Shown: positions 22,727 through 34,100 of the stretch, in pieces
Layout of the letters: the number at the start of each line of letters is the position of its first letter
Numbering within the stretch: the first letter of the stretch is position 1
DNA from: Panonychus citri
Lineage: Eukaryota > Arthropoda > Arachnida > Trombidiformes > Tetranychidae
Assembly: GCF_014898815.1 (NCBI RefSeq)
Contig: NW_026515482.1
Location: forward strand, 1,736,001-1,800,000
Reading direction: 5' to 3'
Length of the DNA: 64,000 nucleotides
Translations under genes and position numbers: made by a program
The notes under the pieces: model-generated
Seen by the model: the letters and a program-made list of their open reading frames with translations, nothing else
The model's database searches: none
What the model was told of the DNA's origin: nothing

Positions 22727-23548
22727 ATGAAGATCTCAATGGAACAAATTATTAATAAGGTGTTGGGTGGAAAATTTAAGTGTGGGTTGTGTAATTATTT
22801 GGCTCTTGATCCAATGGTTCATGACGGTGGTAACAGGCGGAGATTCTGTACGAAAATTTATTGTAGCACTTGTTGCTACCCTTATTCCGATGTTTCTACT
22901 AATCAATTTTTTAATAATAAAGCTCGAAAAATGGAGGTTAAGTGTCCTGGTGCTTGTCCCTTTGATTTTCGGGATCCATATTTTAGGTATTTGAGTGTCA
23001 TCGAACGTGAGCTTTATGAATCAATTATTATTTGTTGTGAGAAATGTAATAATAATTTTGGGTTGAAAATTTTTCATCAACATTTTCTCTCCTGTGGTAA
23101 ATCCAATGTTCCCAAAACGACTCAAGTGAAAATGGATCAATTCCTGAAACCTAATTTCGATCAATTGGCTTTAAAGCGAAAGGAGTTGCAGTTGATCTGT
23201 AATAATAATAATAATGATTTCAAGTTATTCTTTTATGAAGATTGTATTGATTTGGTTCATCTTAATGTTCGATCTCTTATTGATCTTCCTCAATTTCAAG
23301 TAGATCAAAAGGATAAGACAGAGAAAGTTATAAATTCAATTCGAACAAGATTAAATATTAAGAGTGATCTTGACCTTGTTTGGGTGGAATATCGATGTGC
23401 AAGCCAATATGAGACTATTGGTGGGTTTCTCCGAAGTATTCCGGTTGAGTCAATTATTAATATGATTCCAAAACGGAAGGAAATTGCCATTAATGATCGA
23501 TTAATGAAGATTAAATATTTGGGAAGTTTTGGTGGAAAGAAGGATTGA
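22727..23548 (+). CDS. RING/zinc-finger protein encoded antisense between the LINE ORFs
   Basis: 273 residues, intact, on the strand opposite to the LINE. The N-terminal half is Cys/His-rich: FKCGLCNYLALDP, HDGGNRRRFC, then CSTCCYPYSD, VKCPGACPFDF, and a last C2HC-like pair (CCEKCNNNF with FHQHFLSC). The pattern C-x2-C-DP-RxFC-C-x2-C then VKCPxxC resembles RING plus TRAF/RAG1-type zinc fingers of ubiquitin ligases, which is an inference from spacing. The C-terminal 110 residues (VHLNVRSLIDLPQF onward) are unrecognised. A T-rich run lies just before the start. It could be a host gene the LINE jumped around, a captured gene, or an accessory antisense ORF of the element. Confidence 0.7.
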   Translation: MKISMEQIINKVLGGKFKCGLCNYLALDPMVHDGGNRRRFCTKIYCSTCCYPYSDVSTNQFFNNKARKMEVKCPGACPFDFRDPYFRYLSVIERELYESIIICCEKCNNNFGLKIFHQHFLSCGKSNVPKTTQVKMDQFLKPNFDQLALKRKELQLICNNNNNDFKLFFYEDCIDLVHLNVRSLIDLPQFQVDQKDKTEKVINSIRTRLNIKSDLDLVWVEYRCASQYETIGGFLRSIPVESIINMIPKRKEIAINDRLMKIKYLGSFGGKKD

Positions 23549-23812
23549 ATCAAATTAAATGAACTAGAAATATTATGAATAGAAAAAAAAATTATTAAGA
23601 AAACTGTAATCAAAGCAAAATTTGAAGATTTGAATCAATATTATAATCGAACCCTTATTCAAATCATAATCGAAAAGAGAAAATTTAAATCAAATTGTAA
23701 TCAAAGAAAGAAAGTCTAAATCAAATTGTAATCACAATATTAATCACAATATTAATCAAATCTATTAGATGAATAGAAGATTTTGTAACTGATCATCATT
23801 AATATTGATCAA

Positions 23813-25264
23813 TTAAACTTTGATAATCCATCTATATTCATAGTTAATTAATTGAATAGCCTCTCTTAATTTCTTCTGGTAAGTGGGACAATCCCAGTCA
23901 TCAGCTGAATGTTGATAATTTTTCTGTGATCCTTTACAATTGATGCAATTGTACAATTCTGGTTTATTAATATTAGGACATTCTCGCCATGCATGTAAGA
24001 GTGAACAGAGTTTGCATCGTTGTTGGGCTTGACAGTGTTTTTCTCGATGTTGATAAGAAAAGCATCTTGGGCATGATGTTACCGTGAAGTAATCAGCTAT
24101 TTTTATTTCATTACCGAGGTAATAAATTACTCCTCGTTTTTCATGAATTTTATCTCTGACCGATGGGGAGACTGTTATAATAATATCAATATGATTAAGC
24201 AGATTTGATGTGTACGCCGCATCAATTGAATAGTCACCAGCTTCATGAAGTTCAGCGGTTTGCCAAATATTTGTTATCATATTTTTCATTGCCTCCAAAT
24301 CGGTCAAAGATCCTTCATATTTAACTCTAATAAGTCTTATTTTTGGGTCAAAGACTTTTGGTTTCAGGATTTGTAACTCGGGAAGCCATTCTTTCAACTT
24401 TGCCATATTATTTTTTCGAGTCAAATTATCCGGTGACTTGATACGAAGAGCATCTTTACCTGTGATAAATGTACCAATTATCGCCGGAAGTTTACCTTGT
24501 TCAATATTTTTTATTATGGTATCTCTTATTTCAGCTGGTTTAAGAGATTCATGTTTGATTAAAAATATCGGCTCCATTAAGAAGGCAGACCAGGGTTTCC
24601 ATTGGCTGGGAATGGGCATTTCTTCCTGTTTGTAGACCGTTTTTCTTATCTTTTTTGTTGTATCATATTCAATTTGAATATTCTCCCGATGTAGATTAAA
24701 ATTAATAAATTTTCTTTTTAACGGGTTAACATAAGCTGGTCTCGGGTTTTGAGTATCTTGTTCATTGTCACGAATAATAATAGAGCTTGAAGTTGATGGT
24801 TGGTTCATGGTTGATGATTGATTGGAGGTGGATGGTTGGTTGATAGTTTGTTGATTGTCTTTCCTGGGGTTTCTTTCATAGTTCTTTTGTATTATTGGTA
24901 AATTTGGGTCGTTTACTTCATCTTCTTCTTCTTCTTGTTGATTAATATTATTATTTAGATTCACTATTAGAATTTCTGGATCCAATTCTTGTAGTGTATC
25001 CAAAAAATTGATTTCTCTTCTATTAATATCATCTGGACGATTGATCTTTTTCAACCATGACAATATAAATTTCATTTTATATTGGGTAGTTAATCCAAGG
25101 GAATATTGTCGGAGAATATCAGGTGATTGAATGGCTTTAAGAGAACTGTAACCCATTTGGAGAATATCTGATAACGGAAGTTTTTTCAATTGTTCATTGA
25201 AGTCTTGACGTGTAACCAATTTACGACGGAGGTCGTTTTTTAGAGTTTCAAATTCTGTAGACAT
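23813..25264 (-). CDS. LINE ORF1: gag-like RNA-binding protein with zinc knuckles
   Basis: 483 residues from ATG 25264 (MSTEFETLKND). The C-terminal part (about residues 398-465) holds three Cys/His clusters: CPRCFSYQHREKHC, CKLCSLLHAWREC and CINCKGSQKNYQHSADDWDC, typical of ORF1p in LINEs of the Jockey/I/R1 group. Ahead of them is an RRM-like segment (KVFDPKIRLIRVKYEG) and a Gln/Ser/Thr-rich linker. ORF1p coats the element RNA. The frame is intact. Confidence 0.9.
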   Translation of the reverse strand: MSTEFETLKNDLRRKLVTRQDFNEQLKKLPLSDILQMGYSSLKAIQSPDILRQYSLGLTTQYKMKFILSWLKKINRPDDINRREINFLDTLQELDPEILIVNLNNNINQQEEEEDEVNDPNLPIIQKNYERNPRKDNQQTINQPSTSNQSSTMNQPSTSSSIIIRDNEQDTQNPRPAYVNPLKRKFINFNLHRENIQIEYDTTKKIRKTVYKQEEMPIPSQWKPWSAFLMEPIFLIKHESLKPAEIRDTIIKNIEQGKLPAIIGTFITGKDALRIKSPDNLTRKNNMAKLKEWLPELQILKPKVFDPKIRLIRVKYEGSLTDLEAMKNMITNIWQTAELHEAGDYSIDAAYTSNLLNHIDIIITVSPSVRDKIHEKRGVIYYLGNEIKIADYFTVTSCPRCFSYQHREKHCQAQQRCKLCSLLHAWRECPNINKPELYNCINCKGSQKNYQHSADDWDCPTYQKKLREAIQLINYEYRWIIKV

Positions 25265-25797
25265 TTTCTAAAGAAGATAAATTGTAATAATATTATTAGT
25301 TATAAGATTGAATAATTTGCACGTTGGGTAACGGAAACGGAAATGTTATGTCATGAGATGTATGGCTTAGAGCCCCAATATTATTTTTCCTATTTTTTTC
25401 TTTTATTGTTTTACTTACTTGGTATTTTTTGATTTATCAAGGTTCTTGAAGGGCTTATAATTGTTAATTTAACACTTTCACTTGTATTTATTTATTTAAT
25501 TAACTGTTTTTAATCACTGAAATTTTTAAGAAAAATCACTAGTTTAATCGATAAAATGAGAGAACGGATTAGGGCGCCATCTCCATTTCTCCGGAAGAAC
25601 TTGAACATTTTCTCTTCTGTTTTTTTTTCTTTTTTGTTTTGATCAGAAATTTAATTCTTTTCTCTTTGGTTTCCGCTTTTTTCTTGTTCTTTAAACGAAT
25701 TGATTAATTTGTTTTCTCTAATTACTTAGTTACTTATTATTGTTTATATGATTTGTTGATTTCTTTTTTCGTGTGTTTAGTTTGATGATCAGTGGAA
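25265..25797. promoter_or_regulatory. INTS13 promoter region / LINE 5' flank
   Basis: Head-to-head interval between LINE ORF1 (-) and INTS13 (+). At 25574-25588 is GCGCCATCTCCATTT (YY1/Pho-like, one base different from 15835) followed within 5 bases by CCGGAAG (ETS-like, 25592). Such pairs mark housekeeping promoters. An AG acceptor-like site (TGTGTTTAG) at about 25780 may end a 5' UTR intron. Confidence 0.45.
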
Positions 25798-28065
25798 ATG
25801 TTCCCAATCAGCCATAAGACAGTAATCGTTTTGGACAATAGTTATCGCTTCTTGTCCACCTCATGTGGTCAACCCATTGATTATGATGTTTGCCTTAAGA
25901 TGAAAGGAGGAGCTCCTCCAGGTATAATTCCGTTAGCACCTTTATCTAAATCTTTGTGGACCTGTTCAGTTGAAGCTATTCAAGAATATTCTCGTATTGT
26001 TTATGATGTTTTCCCTGGAAGCGAGAGACTTTTATCTCTTGTAACCTGTGATGAGGTTGGATTTAAGATTGTCATGGGTTGGAATAGTGAACATCAAAAT
26101 ATAGCTCATCTGAATTCTTGTTTTGCTCGTAGTAGCTTTCACACCAGACCTTCAAGCTCATTTTCCCGTGGATCTGAACCTATTTGGACTGAAGATTCAA
26201 CCCTAAGTAATGGCGTTAAAGCTGCTATTGAAGCTCTTGGTACACCAACAGTAACTCAAACCCAAATACGTGGTAAAAACCCTCGAGAAGCAAATTCTGG
26301 ACGTGTAATGTTAATTGCCTGTTTTAAAAATGAGAATCAATTGAAATATGTCTCTGATTTTATGGCAGATTGTCTCAACAGGTATAATAAAGCCATGAGA
26401 GAGAAAGATGATCCAAATCGTTTACCAATAAATGAATGTCATCTTACCATTGTCAATATCTATCCCGTTGGTGATCTTAGTCCATCAAGTCAAATCAGAG
26501 AAATTGCCAATTTCTATCCATCACCTATTCTATCATGTGAAATACATTCATCTCGAGGAGGAACAATGTTTGCACTCAAATTACTCTCTTTGGTTCAAAG
26601 TCACTATCATTTGGCATCAACAACAGTTACTGGTATTCCTATGAAGGAGGAACAGAACGCCAGTTCTTCAGCTAATTATGATGTTGAAATTGTTCATCCA
26701 GCTGATGCTCATGTTAATTTACCCAAAATTGCAACCGGAGCCGGAGGTGGAGATGGATCTTGTCATCGAATTCCAAAAGAAGATGCCAACTATGAAACGA
26801 TACCATTGAAATGGTGCACACCAAGAACGACATCAGTTGAACTTCATCACTGTAGTAGTGCTTACAGAATTTCTCCTGTTGATGTTAATAGTAGGCCTTC
26901 TTCTTGTTTAACAAATTTTCTTCTAAGTGGACGAACAGTGATGCTCGAGATGACCAAACTAAAAGGGTCCAAAGTTATGTCTCACATGTTATCAAGTCAT
27001 AACGGGGAACTTTATATTCACACATTGTATACTGGTCGATCATTATTGGAAGATCCACCATCAATTAGTGAAGGAATTGGTGGTAGAATAACAGATTATC
27101 GTATAAATGATTTTGGTGAACTAATGAAACGAATTAAATTATCTCCAATTAAACCATCAATGATTTCATCTGAGAAAACTGTTTCTCCAATTGACAAAGC
27201 CATGGGATATTTAACTCGACAAACATTATATTGGCCAATTGTTCTTGGTCATTCAATTATGTTCAATCTTCAACTCCACATTGCACCGTTAATTAATTTA
27301 ATACCCAAAGATCAGTTGACCGTGGAAGATGTTAATGAGTGTAAAAATGCAATCTATCAAATAGTAAAAATGGAAAGCAAAGGAACATCTTTGGTATTAC
27401 CTTGTGTAAGTGCTCGAGGAAAAGGACCGAAAAAAGAGGAATTGTACAAATTACTTTGGAGGGAATTAGATCATTACATTGAAATTTACGCATCTACACC
27501 TCAACACAAAACAATCCTTTCAACTCTTCGTGATCTCCATGTAACATCATCTAACTCTGATCCAAATCAATCAGTTAAATCTGAGCCAATGTCACCTAAT
27601 CGTGCTACTAGTCCATCTAGTGGAGATAAACCAATAAACAATTCTGTCATCATTCCGCCTCTTCAACAACAATCAACTCTATCATCAATGCCAACCTTCA
27701 ATGTTTCCGGACTTAAAGATGAATCTACAATGGCCTGGAAAGAATTGGATGCCTACAATAATATGAGCGAACGAGAAAAACGAGAATTAGACGAGAAAAG
27801 TAAACCACCAGCAAAACGAATGCGAATCCCTGATATTCAAAGTCCATCAGATTCAAATTCATCAGCATCAATGGTCGAAAATCGGACCAATGGTTCATCA
27901 TCAACCGTAGAGAGCAAAATATCAAATGGATCAACATCGAACCAAAATTTACTCTCTATTTGGGTTAATCAACTAAATTCTAAATCTCGTAAAAGACAAG
28001 ATCTTGATGGTAGATCATTTAAAATTGCTCCTCTCTATGTTAATCTAAATCATCCGATTGAATAA
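25798..28065 (+). CDS. INTS13: Integrator complex subunit 13 (Asunder)
   Basis: 755 residues in one exon, ending at TAA 28065. The start is ATG 25798 (MFPISHKTVIVLD), preceded by no other in-frame ATG. Diagnostic stretches of Asunder: PLAPLSKSLWTCSVEA, then TGIPMKEEQNASSSANYDVE, LKWCTPRTTSVELHHC, AYRISPVDVNSRPSSCLTNF and GSKVMSHMLSSHNGE, all in order. The C-terminus is basic with a PPAKRMRIPD nuclear signal. INTS13 is part of Integrator (snRNA 3' processing, promoter-proximal termination, enhancer RNA) and also acts in dynein localisation at the nuclear envelope. Length fits the family (about 700). Confidence 0.96.
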   Translation: MFPISHKTVIVLDNSYRFLSTSCGQPIDYDVCLKMKGGAPPGIIPLAPLSKSLWTCSVEAIQEYSRIVYDVFPGSERLLSLVTCDEVGFKIVMGWNSEHQNIAHLNSCFARSSFHTRPSSSFSRGSEPIWTEDSTLSNGVKAAIEALGTPTVTQTQIRGKNPREANSGRVMLIACFKNENQLKYVSDFMADCLNRYNKAMREKDDPNRLPINECHLTIVNIYPVGDLSPSSQIREIANFYPSPILSCEIHSSRGGTMFALKLLSLVQSHYHLASTTVTGIPMKEEQNASSSANYDVEIVHPADAHVNLPKIATGAGGGDGSCHRIPKEDANYETIPLKWCTPRTTSVELHHCSSAYRISPVDVNSRPSSCLTNFLLSGRTVMLEMTKLKGSKVMSHMLSSHNGELYIHTLYTGRSLLEDPPSISEGIGGRITDYRINDFGELMKRIKLSPIKPSMISSEKTVSPIDKAMGYLTRQTLYWPIVLGHSIMFNLQLHIAPLINLIPKDQLTVEDVNECKNAIYQIVKMESKGTSLVLPCVSARGKGPKKEELYKLLWRELDHYIEIYASTPQHKTILSTLRDLHVTSSNSDPNQSVKSEPMSPNRATSPSSGDKPINNSVIIPPLQQQSTLSSMPTFNVSGLKDESTMAWKELDAYNNMSEREKRELDEKSKPPAKRMRIPDIQSPSDSNSSASMVENRTNGSSSTVESKISNGSTSNQNLLSIWVNQLNSKSRKRQDLDGRSFKIAPLYVNLNHPIE

Positions 28066-28241
28066 TCAACACACAAATCATTTGATCATCTGAATCTACT
28101 CTAGTTTATTTAAATCATCTTTTTTTTTGTCAACAACTTGTATATCAAAAGATAAACATAATTTTTCATGTTAACTCTGTCATAACATTAAAATGAGAAA
28201 AACACAATCAAAGAGTGAGTGAGAAAACGACAAATTAACAA

Positions 28242-29054
28242 TTAGTCGCTTTCAGGTTTTTCGATAACTTCATAAGATGGAAATTTAAGTTCAAAGGAAC
28301 CATGAAAATCGATGATTCGATTAACAAGCGAAGGCCAAACAGCGTCGTAAACAACCTGAGCTCCTGCTCGATTAAAGTGAAGTCCATCATAGAACAAAGA
28401 TCTCGAATTCGGATGTTCTTTCGTGATCTTATTAATATCAACACATTCGACTTCGAGTTGATCGGCCACTCGTTTAACACCAACACTGTACTCGTCAGGA
28501 GTACGAGTACCATTTTCCTCACTCGAATCTTGATGATGATAAACGGGAGGAGTTAATAGAATAATTTTTTTACTCGAAATCCCTTTCGATTTAAGATGAG
28601 TAATAATCGTTGTCAGATTTTTCTCAGTATCTTCTAACGGTACATTCGGTCCATAAGCGTTGGTAAAACAATCGTTGGAGCCCAAAAGGATAATAACACA
28701 AGAAACTTTCTCGAAATTTTCGTTAGCAAATAGTTCGGGTAATATTTTCACTATTCCTCTAGTGGAATAGCCAGAAAATCCTCTGGAAAGGACATCGCTT
28801 ACTCTAAATGAAGAAAAGGTTACATTAACGTTAATTGTTACAATTAATTCTTGTTCTTGTTTTAAAAAAACTGACCTTTGCAAACTTTGGGCCAACATCG
28901 ATCCCCAACATCCGTTGTAAACATCAAACGAACCCTAGAAATTGAATTAATTAGAGTTCATGAAATGGAATCATTTTAATTAAATCGAAACTTTAATTAC
29001 CTGAGTTAAGGAGTCACCAATTAAAATCACATTTGACCAGATTGGATCAGCCAT
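28242..29054 (-). CDS. IAH1: Isoamyl acetate-hydrolysing esterase homologue, copy A (GDSL/SGNH)
   Basis: Exons 29054-29001, 28934-28876 and 28803-28242 give 224 residues. SGNH motifs are in order: GDSLTQ with Ser15 (block I), GFSGYSTRG (block II Gly), LLGSNDCFT (block III, GxND) and YDGLHFN with the catalytic Asp/His (block V). It hydrolyses short esters; natural substrate is unknown. Exon boundaries and phases are identical to copy B 0.8 kb upstream on the same strand, so the two are a tandem duplication. Introns here are 66 and 72 bp. Confidence 0.93.
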
Positions 29055-29815
29055 AGTTGATTAAATTGCAATCAATGAAAATTCAACACTGATTCAAACA
29101 ATCAAATGTTAATTGTTTCATCAATTAACAGACTAATCAGTTTAAATACAAATTTAAAAAGCGGATGAAAAACTAAAAATAGTAACAACATCATCTAAAT
29201 GACAATTATAATTGTCGTCGCTCTGATTTCATGTTTTAACTTTGATTAACCTTTGGTCTGATTTAGTTTATTTGGCTGAACTGGATTAAAACGAATCCAT
29301 TGACCAGCTTTTTGTTAATTGTTTCATAACTGATCGCTTAATAGAGTAACAATAATCTATTATCAATGGTTTACTTATTGTTATTTATGGATTTGGATAA
29401 TAATTGAATGAATTCAATTTGATTGATTGATTTGATTCGATTCGATAATTGATATTAGATAATAAAATTGAAAGTCGATTCAATTTTTATCATTGCCTGG
29501 TGTTAGTTGTCTGGAAGATTAGTTTTGTTGATAATTATTGATTTTTACAGGTGATTTATGTTGATCAACAATTAAATGCAATTAATTACAGACTAATTAA
29601 TGTCGAATGTAGATTGAACAATTGAAAGCTGATTGTAACAATTATCATGATACAATTAACTTCAAGTGCTTTGTACCCACGATTTAGATTTATTAATAGG
29701 TGATTTAACTTTCAGACTATTAAATTAATCAGTTTCATTGTTTCAATATAAAACAAAGTACATCGTTTGATAAGATTTAACAATTAGAAAATCTTTTGTT
29801 TACAATTAAAATTGA
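29055..29815. other. Spacer between the two IAH1 copies
   Basis: AT-rich, non-coding; holds the promoter of copy A and the 3' UTR of copy B. No gene seen. Confidence 0.5.
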
Positions 29816-31161
29816 TTATTGTAATTCTTTTTCTTTGATTTCCCAAATTGGAAGTTTAATTTCAAACGATCCATGGAAATCAGTAACGCGTTTGACAACC
29901 GAAGGCCAAATAGCTTTGTAAAGAAGCTCAGCTCCCGTGCGATTAAGATGAATACCATCATAGAAAAGGCTCCGAGGATTTGGATGCTCGTTAGAAAGTT
30001 TGTTCGTATCAACGATTTCAACGCCCGCTTTATCAGCAACTCTACGAACAATTTTACTGTATTCATCTGGATATCGTTGTGGAAGTTTAAAATCATGAAT
30101 AGCTTGAAATTCATCGAAAAAGAAACAGGTAGGAGTTAACATGATGATCTTTGAAGTGGGAACTCCCTGTTCTTTAAGATAGGCTAAGATAGCGGTCAAA
30201 TTGTCTTCAGTTTGGTCTTTGGGTACATGTTGAATACTCGTATTATCACAAGCATCATTTACACCGATGAATAAAATGATACAAGCAGCTTGATCGTAAT
30301 CATCTTTACTCAATATATCGGGCAAAACATTCCTAATTGATCTTGAAGTGTAACCACTAAATCCTCGAGTAACAACATCACTAATTCTATGATCAAAGAA
30401 AACATAATATCAAAAATAAATTAAATTTGTGTACAAATGCAAGTATCAATTTCCACTTGCAAAATTAATCATGATAATAAAGACAAACAAACACTTCTAA
30501 TAAACTTGAATGAGATTAATGATGATAGAATTGGATAATTTTACTTTTAACGATCGGAAATTATGACTTACCTCTGTAAACTATTGGCTAACATGGATGC
30601 CCAACATCCAGAATCGGGATTAAATGAAAACTATGAAAAAGTTATGAAAGAAAAAAAAATTAACATTAGAAAAAAGTCTCGGAAGCAAGAAACCAAATTA
30701 AGTTTATCAGTGCAATGTCCAAACAGATAATTAGATAACAAACAATTTGTAATCAAATTACACGTTCGAAAATACCAAGTGATTGAGTAAAAGAAAAAAA
30801 GAACAAAGATTCCATAGAATTACAACAACTTTGATTGACATTCAATCAAAGAGTAATCACTAAGATTAAGCGGGACGAGAAGCAAATTTTTTTCTTTAAG
30901 CAATCAAACATGTCATCAATCACTTTGAATTCAACCATCACCATGACCAAACAAGAAGATGATCAGAAACAAATAGAATTAAAGCAAAACAAAAAAAAAC
31001 ACCAAAAAAAAATCGAACAAAATAAAACAGTTAATTAAACTAATCAACCAAAGAAAAAGAAACATTAGAATAGAAAACAAGAAAAGAAAATTCATTTAAT
31101 TTACCTGAACCAATGAATCTCCGATCAGAATAACTTTAGACCAAACTGGTTTAGTCGCCAT
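29816..31161 (-). CDS. IAH1: Isoamyl acetate-hydrolysing esterase homologue, copy B (GDSL/SGNH)
   Basis: Exons 31161-31105, 30630-30572 and 30386-29816 give 228 residues. Motifs: GDSLVQ (Ser16), GFSGYTSRS, FIGVNDACD and YDGIHLN. The second exon is the same length (59 nt) and phase as in copy A. The first intron is much longer (474 bp versus 66 bp) and purine/A-rich. Proteins are clearly related but diverged, so the duplication is not recent. Confidence 0.92.
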
Positions 31162-34100
31162 AGTTTCTCCAAAATATGATTAATCTCTAAATGGAGCGAG
31201 AAAAATTGAAATAATTAACCAATTAATTAGAAGAAAAGAAAACACAATTAAAAGAGAAAAATTTTTGTTCTTTTATAAAAAAAATTCCAAAGGGGGAGGA
31301 GAAAACGAGGGAATGTTAACTAATTACACTACATACGAAATCTTGAAATGGAGAAGAGGAAGAGAGAAGTTAATTACTTTTCTATTATTTTAACTCTTAT
31401 CACTTATCAATTTCCAATTAATTAAACACTACACACCTTATTGATTGTTCTCCATTCGATTGAGATAAATTCGTATCATTGAAGATTAGAAGTTAATCTG
31501 ATTGAATTTCTCTTTTAATGAACAAAGGGTAAGACGCTTTATTTTTTGTTCTCTTCTTCTTCTCCCTTTGTCTCAACTGTAATCACGTTTTCTATTTTCT
31601 TTTAATTCTCTAACTAATCTAATCTATATGTGTATTTGTTTTCGATTTTGGCTTGATTAACCATATTAATCTACTCATTCAGTGTATCAACAATTATGGA
31701 TCATCTTCACCACCACAGGAACAATTATCATGGAGAAGAGCAGATTTTCAATGGACTATTGTTTTGTGTTTATATTTTATTGGTGGCGATTCAGTTGTAA
31801 TCAACCTAATGGAGATCTTTTTTTTTATATACTCTAATTGGTTAGCAATTGATTAGATTTACATGGCAAGTTGAATAATAGAATTTGGATAAAGAAGAAA
31901 GAAAATTACAAAAATCAAGCTGTAAATTCTGTAAGTGTATTAACTCAGCAAATCAAACATTGGATTGGATAAAGTTAACAGGTTCTTATTATCCTTTTTC
32001 ACTTTTCTCTCCTTTCAATCTGCATTTATTAGGTTAAAATGAATGGAAATGAATGTGTTAAATCTAGTGAATTAAATTAACTTGTGTTCAGTTAAATTAA
32101 CATCAACATAATCTTAACCACCACCGTCACCATGAAGAAAACGATCAAGAATCAACAACTGTAACTATAAGAATCTAATGGAAGCCTAACAAAAATCAAA
32201 TGGAACATTTTAAAATTGCTTGGTAACTGATTATTCACTTAATAATTATGGTTAATGATCTTTAATTATGATCAATTTAATAGTGATTATCATGTTCATC
32301 AAACTGTAAGTATAAACAAACAAAAAAGATTATCCTTTTAGCTTGATTTTCCATTGGGAATATTATGTCTTTTTCCTTTATATTTTATGTGGTGTATTAG
32401 ATGTGATAGTTAACTAGTGTTAAATGATTTTTTTAATCATCTTAATTAACCATTAATCAACTTTTGCCCCATAATCACACTGAAATTGATTAACTTTTCT
32501 CTCTCTCTTTCTCTCAGACTTATACAGATTTCCACCATGATGATGATGATGATAATTCTGAGATTAAATGAACTTTCCAAATGAACAATTAGTTGTGTTT
32601 ACGAGATTTAAATTAAATTGACAAACATGAACCAAAAGAGGCAACTAATCAATCCTTAAATCACATGATATTCAATGCAACAATTAATGAAGAAACAACA
32701 ACAATTTGTGTAACTATCAACATCGACCAAGAAAAGATGATCCATAGGAAAACATTTCCCTTTCCTTTAACCATGATTATTATTGTTGTTGTTACAATTA
32801 ACATGATATAATGATAGCAGTTTATTTAATTTATGTCCTTGTTTCATAATTAACATTTTCCCTCCTCTCCTCATCATATTAAATCAAGAAGGACACTAAC
32901 ACATTGAGCCTAAACACATTCACCAAAGTAGTATACCAATAACAACAATCAAATTAAACAGTTAATCATTATGTTTAATTATGACAATTATAATGTGGAT
33001 CATCAGACTAAATTTGTTGATTGAACAATTTCATGTCTTCGTCTTCCTTAAATCATTATCAACCATTAACACCGATCATAATTTAAACTACATATCACTT
33101 TACACCATCTCTCATCTTAATTAAGTTAACAGGATAATTAATTACAATTATATTAACTATTAACTTTTTTTTTCTCATATATTTTTCCCCAGTTTTAACA
33201 CCAAAGAAACAAAAGATTCACACAATCTCAATGTAATTAATATATATTATTGTACCCGCAAGGAATCAACAAGAAAAACTGTCAACAATTAACTGGAATC
33301 AACAAGTAATTGATATTGAGCTGTGATTAACCGTCAACAATCAAAACAATGATGAAATTGAATGGCCGATAATTAAAAGCAACACAATCAAACATAATCT
33401 GGGGAATGTTATTATTACGTTCAATATTGATTGAGATGTTGATAGGTAATGATTATTTCTTAATCTAATCCTTGAAAAGCTTAACTGTTCATCGTTGAGT
33501 AAATGTTGTTACTATTTGGAACTGAATTTGTCCATGGAAACTGACAATGGTTGAAATTTACTTTTCATCCTTTAACATCATCTTCATCTTTTCATCTTTT
33601 CATCCTGTTTGCTGTATCAATTGAACCATCTTTCATGATGATCACGAGGATGATCCTCGAAGGCTTTACTCTCCCTCTCTCTTTCTCTCTCTCTCTTCGT
33701 CTATTCATCTTCAAGTGTCACATTAGAACTTTGGAAAAGGAAAAGAATTACCTTTTAAAAAGTAAAAAGAAACTTTTTTTTTTCTCTTCATCATTTCTTT
33801 CCAATAGATTTGGACTGACTCACCCTCTCTATCATCATCTTACCTGATCGTCATCTTTTTTTTCTGGTATCACTTGATTCAAAGGAACCAGAAATGTTAC
33901 GAAAAAAATGTTAACCAGAAATTCACCTGTAAACTGATCATCTTTATCATGATGATGATGATGATGATTTAATGATAAACCTTAATGATAATCTTTTTGC
34001 TTGGATTTGAAAATGAGAAGCAAAAGTTTTCTTAATCTTCTATAATCCAATTATTTGGTTTCGTCCTGTTTTCTTTTACCATTTTCGCCGTTGAACTTTT

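Larger units (their letters stand above)
19095..25300 (-). mobile_element. Non-LTR retrotransposon (LINE), about 6.2 kb
   Basis: Two frames in the same direction have the standard LINE order: ORF1 gag-like with zinc knuckles (25264-23813), then ORF2 with APE endonuclease and reverse transcriptase (22437-19240). No long terminal repeats are visible. A short AT-rich (TAA-like) tail lies past ORF2. The 5' boundary is not visible; it must fall before the INTS13 promoter near 25570. The 1.4-kb gap between the ORFs is unusually long and carries an opposite-strand gene. Both LINE frames are free of stops, so the insertion looks young. Target-site duplications were not found by eye. Confidence 0.85.
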
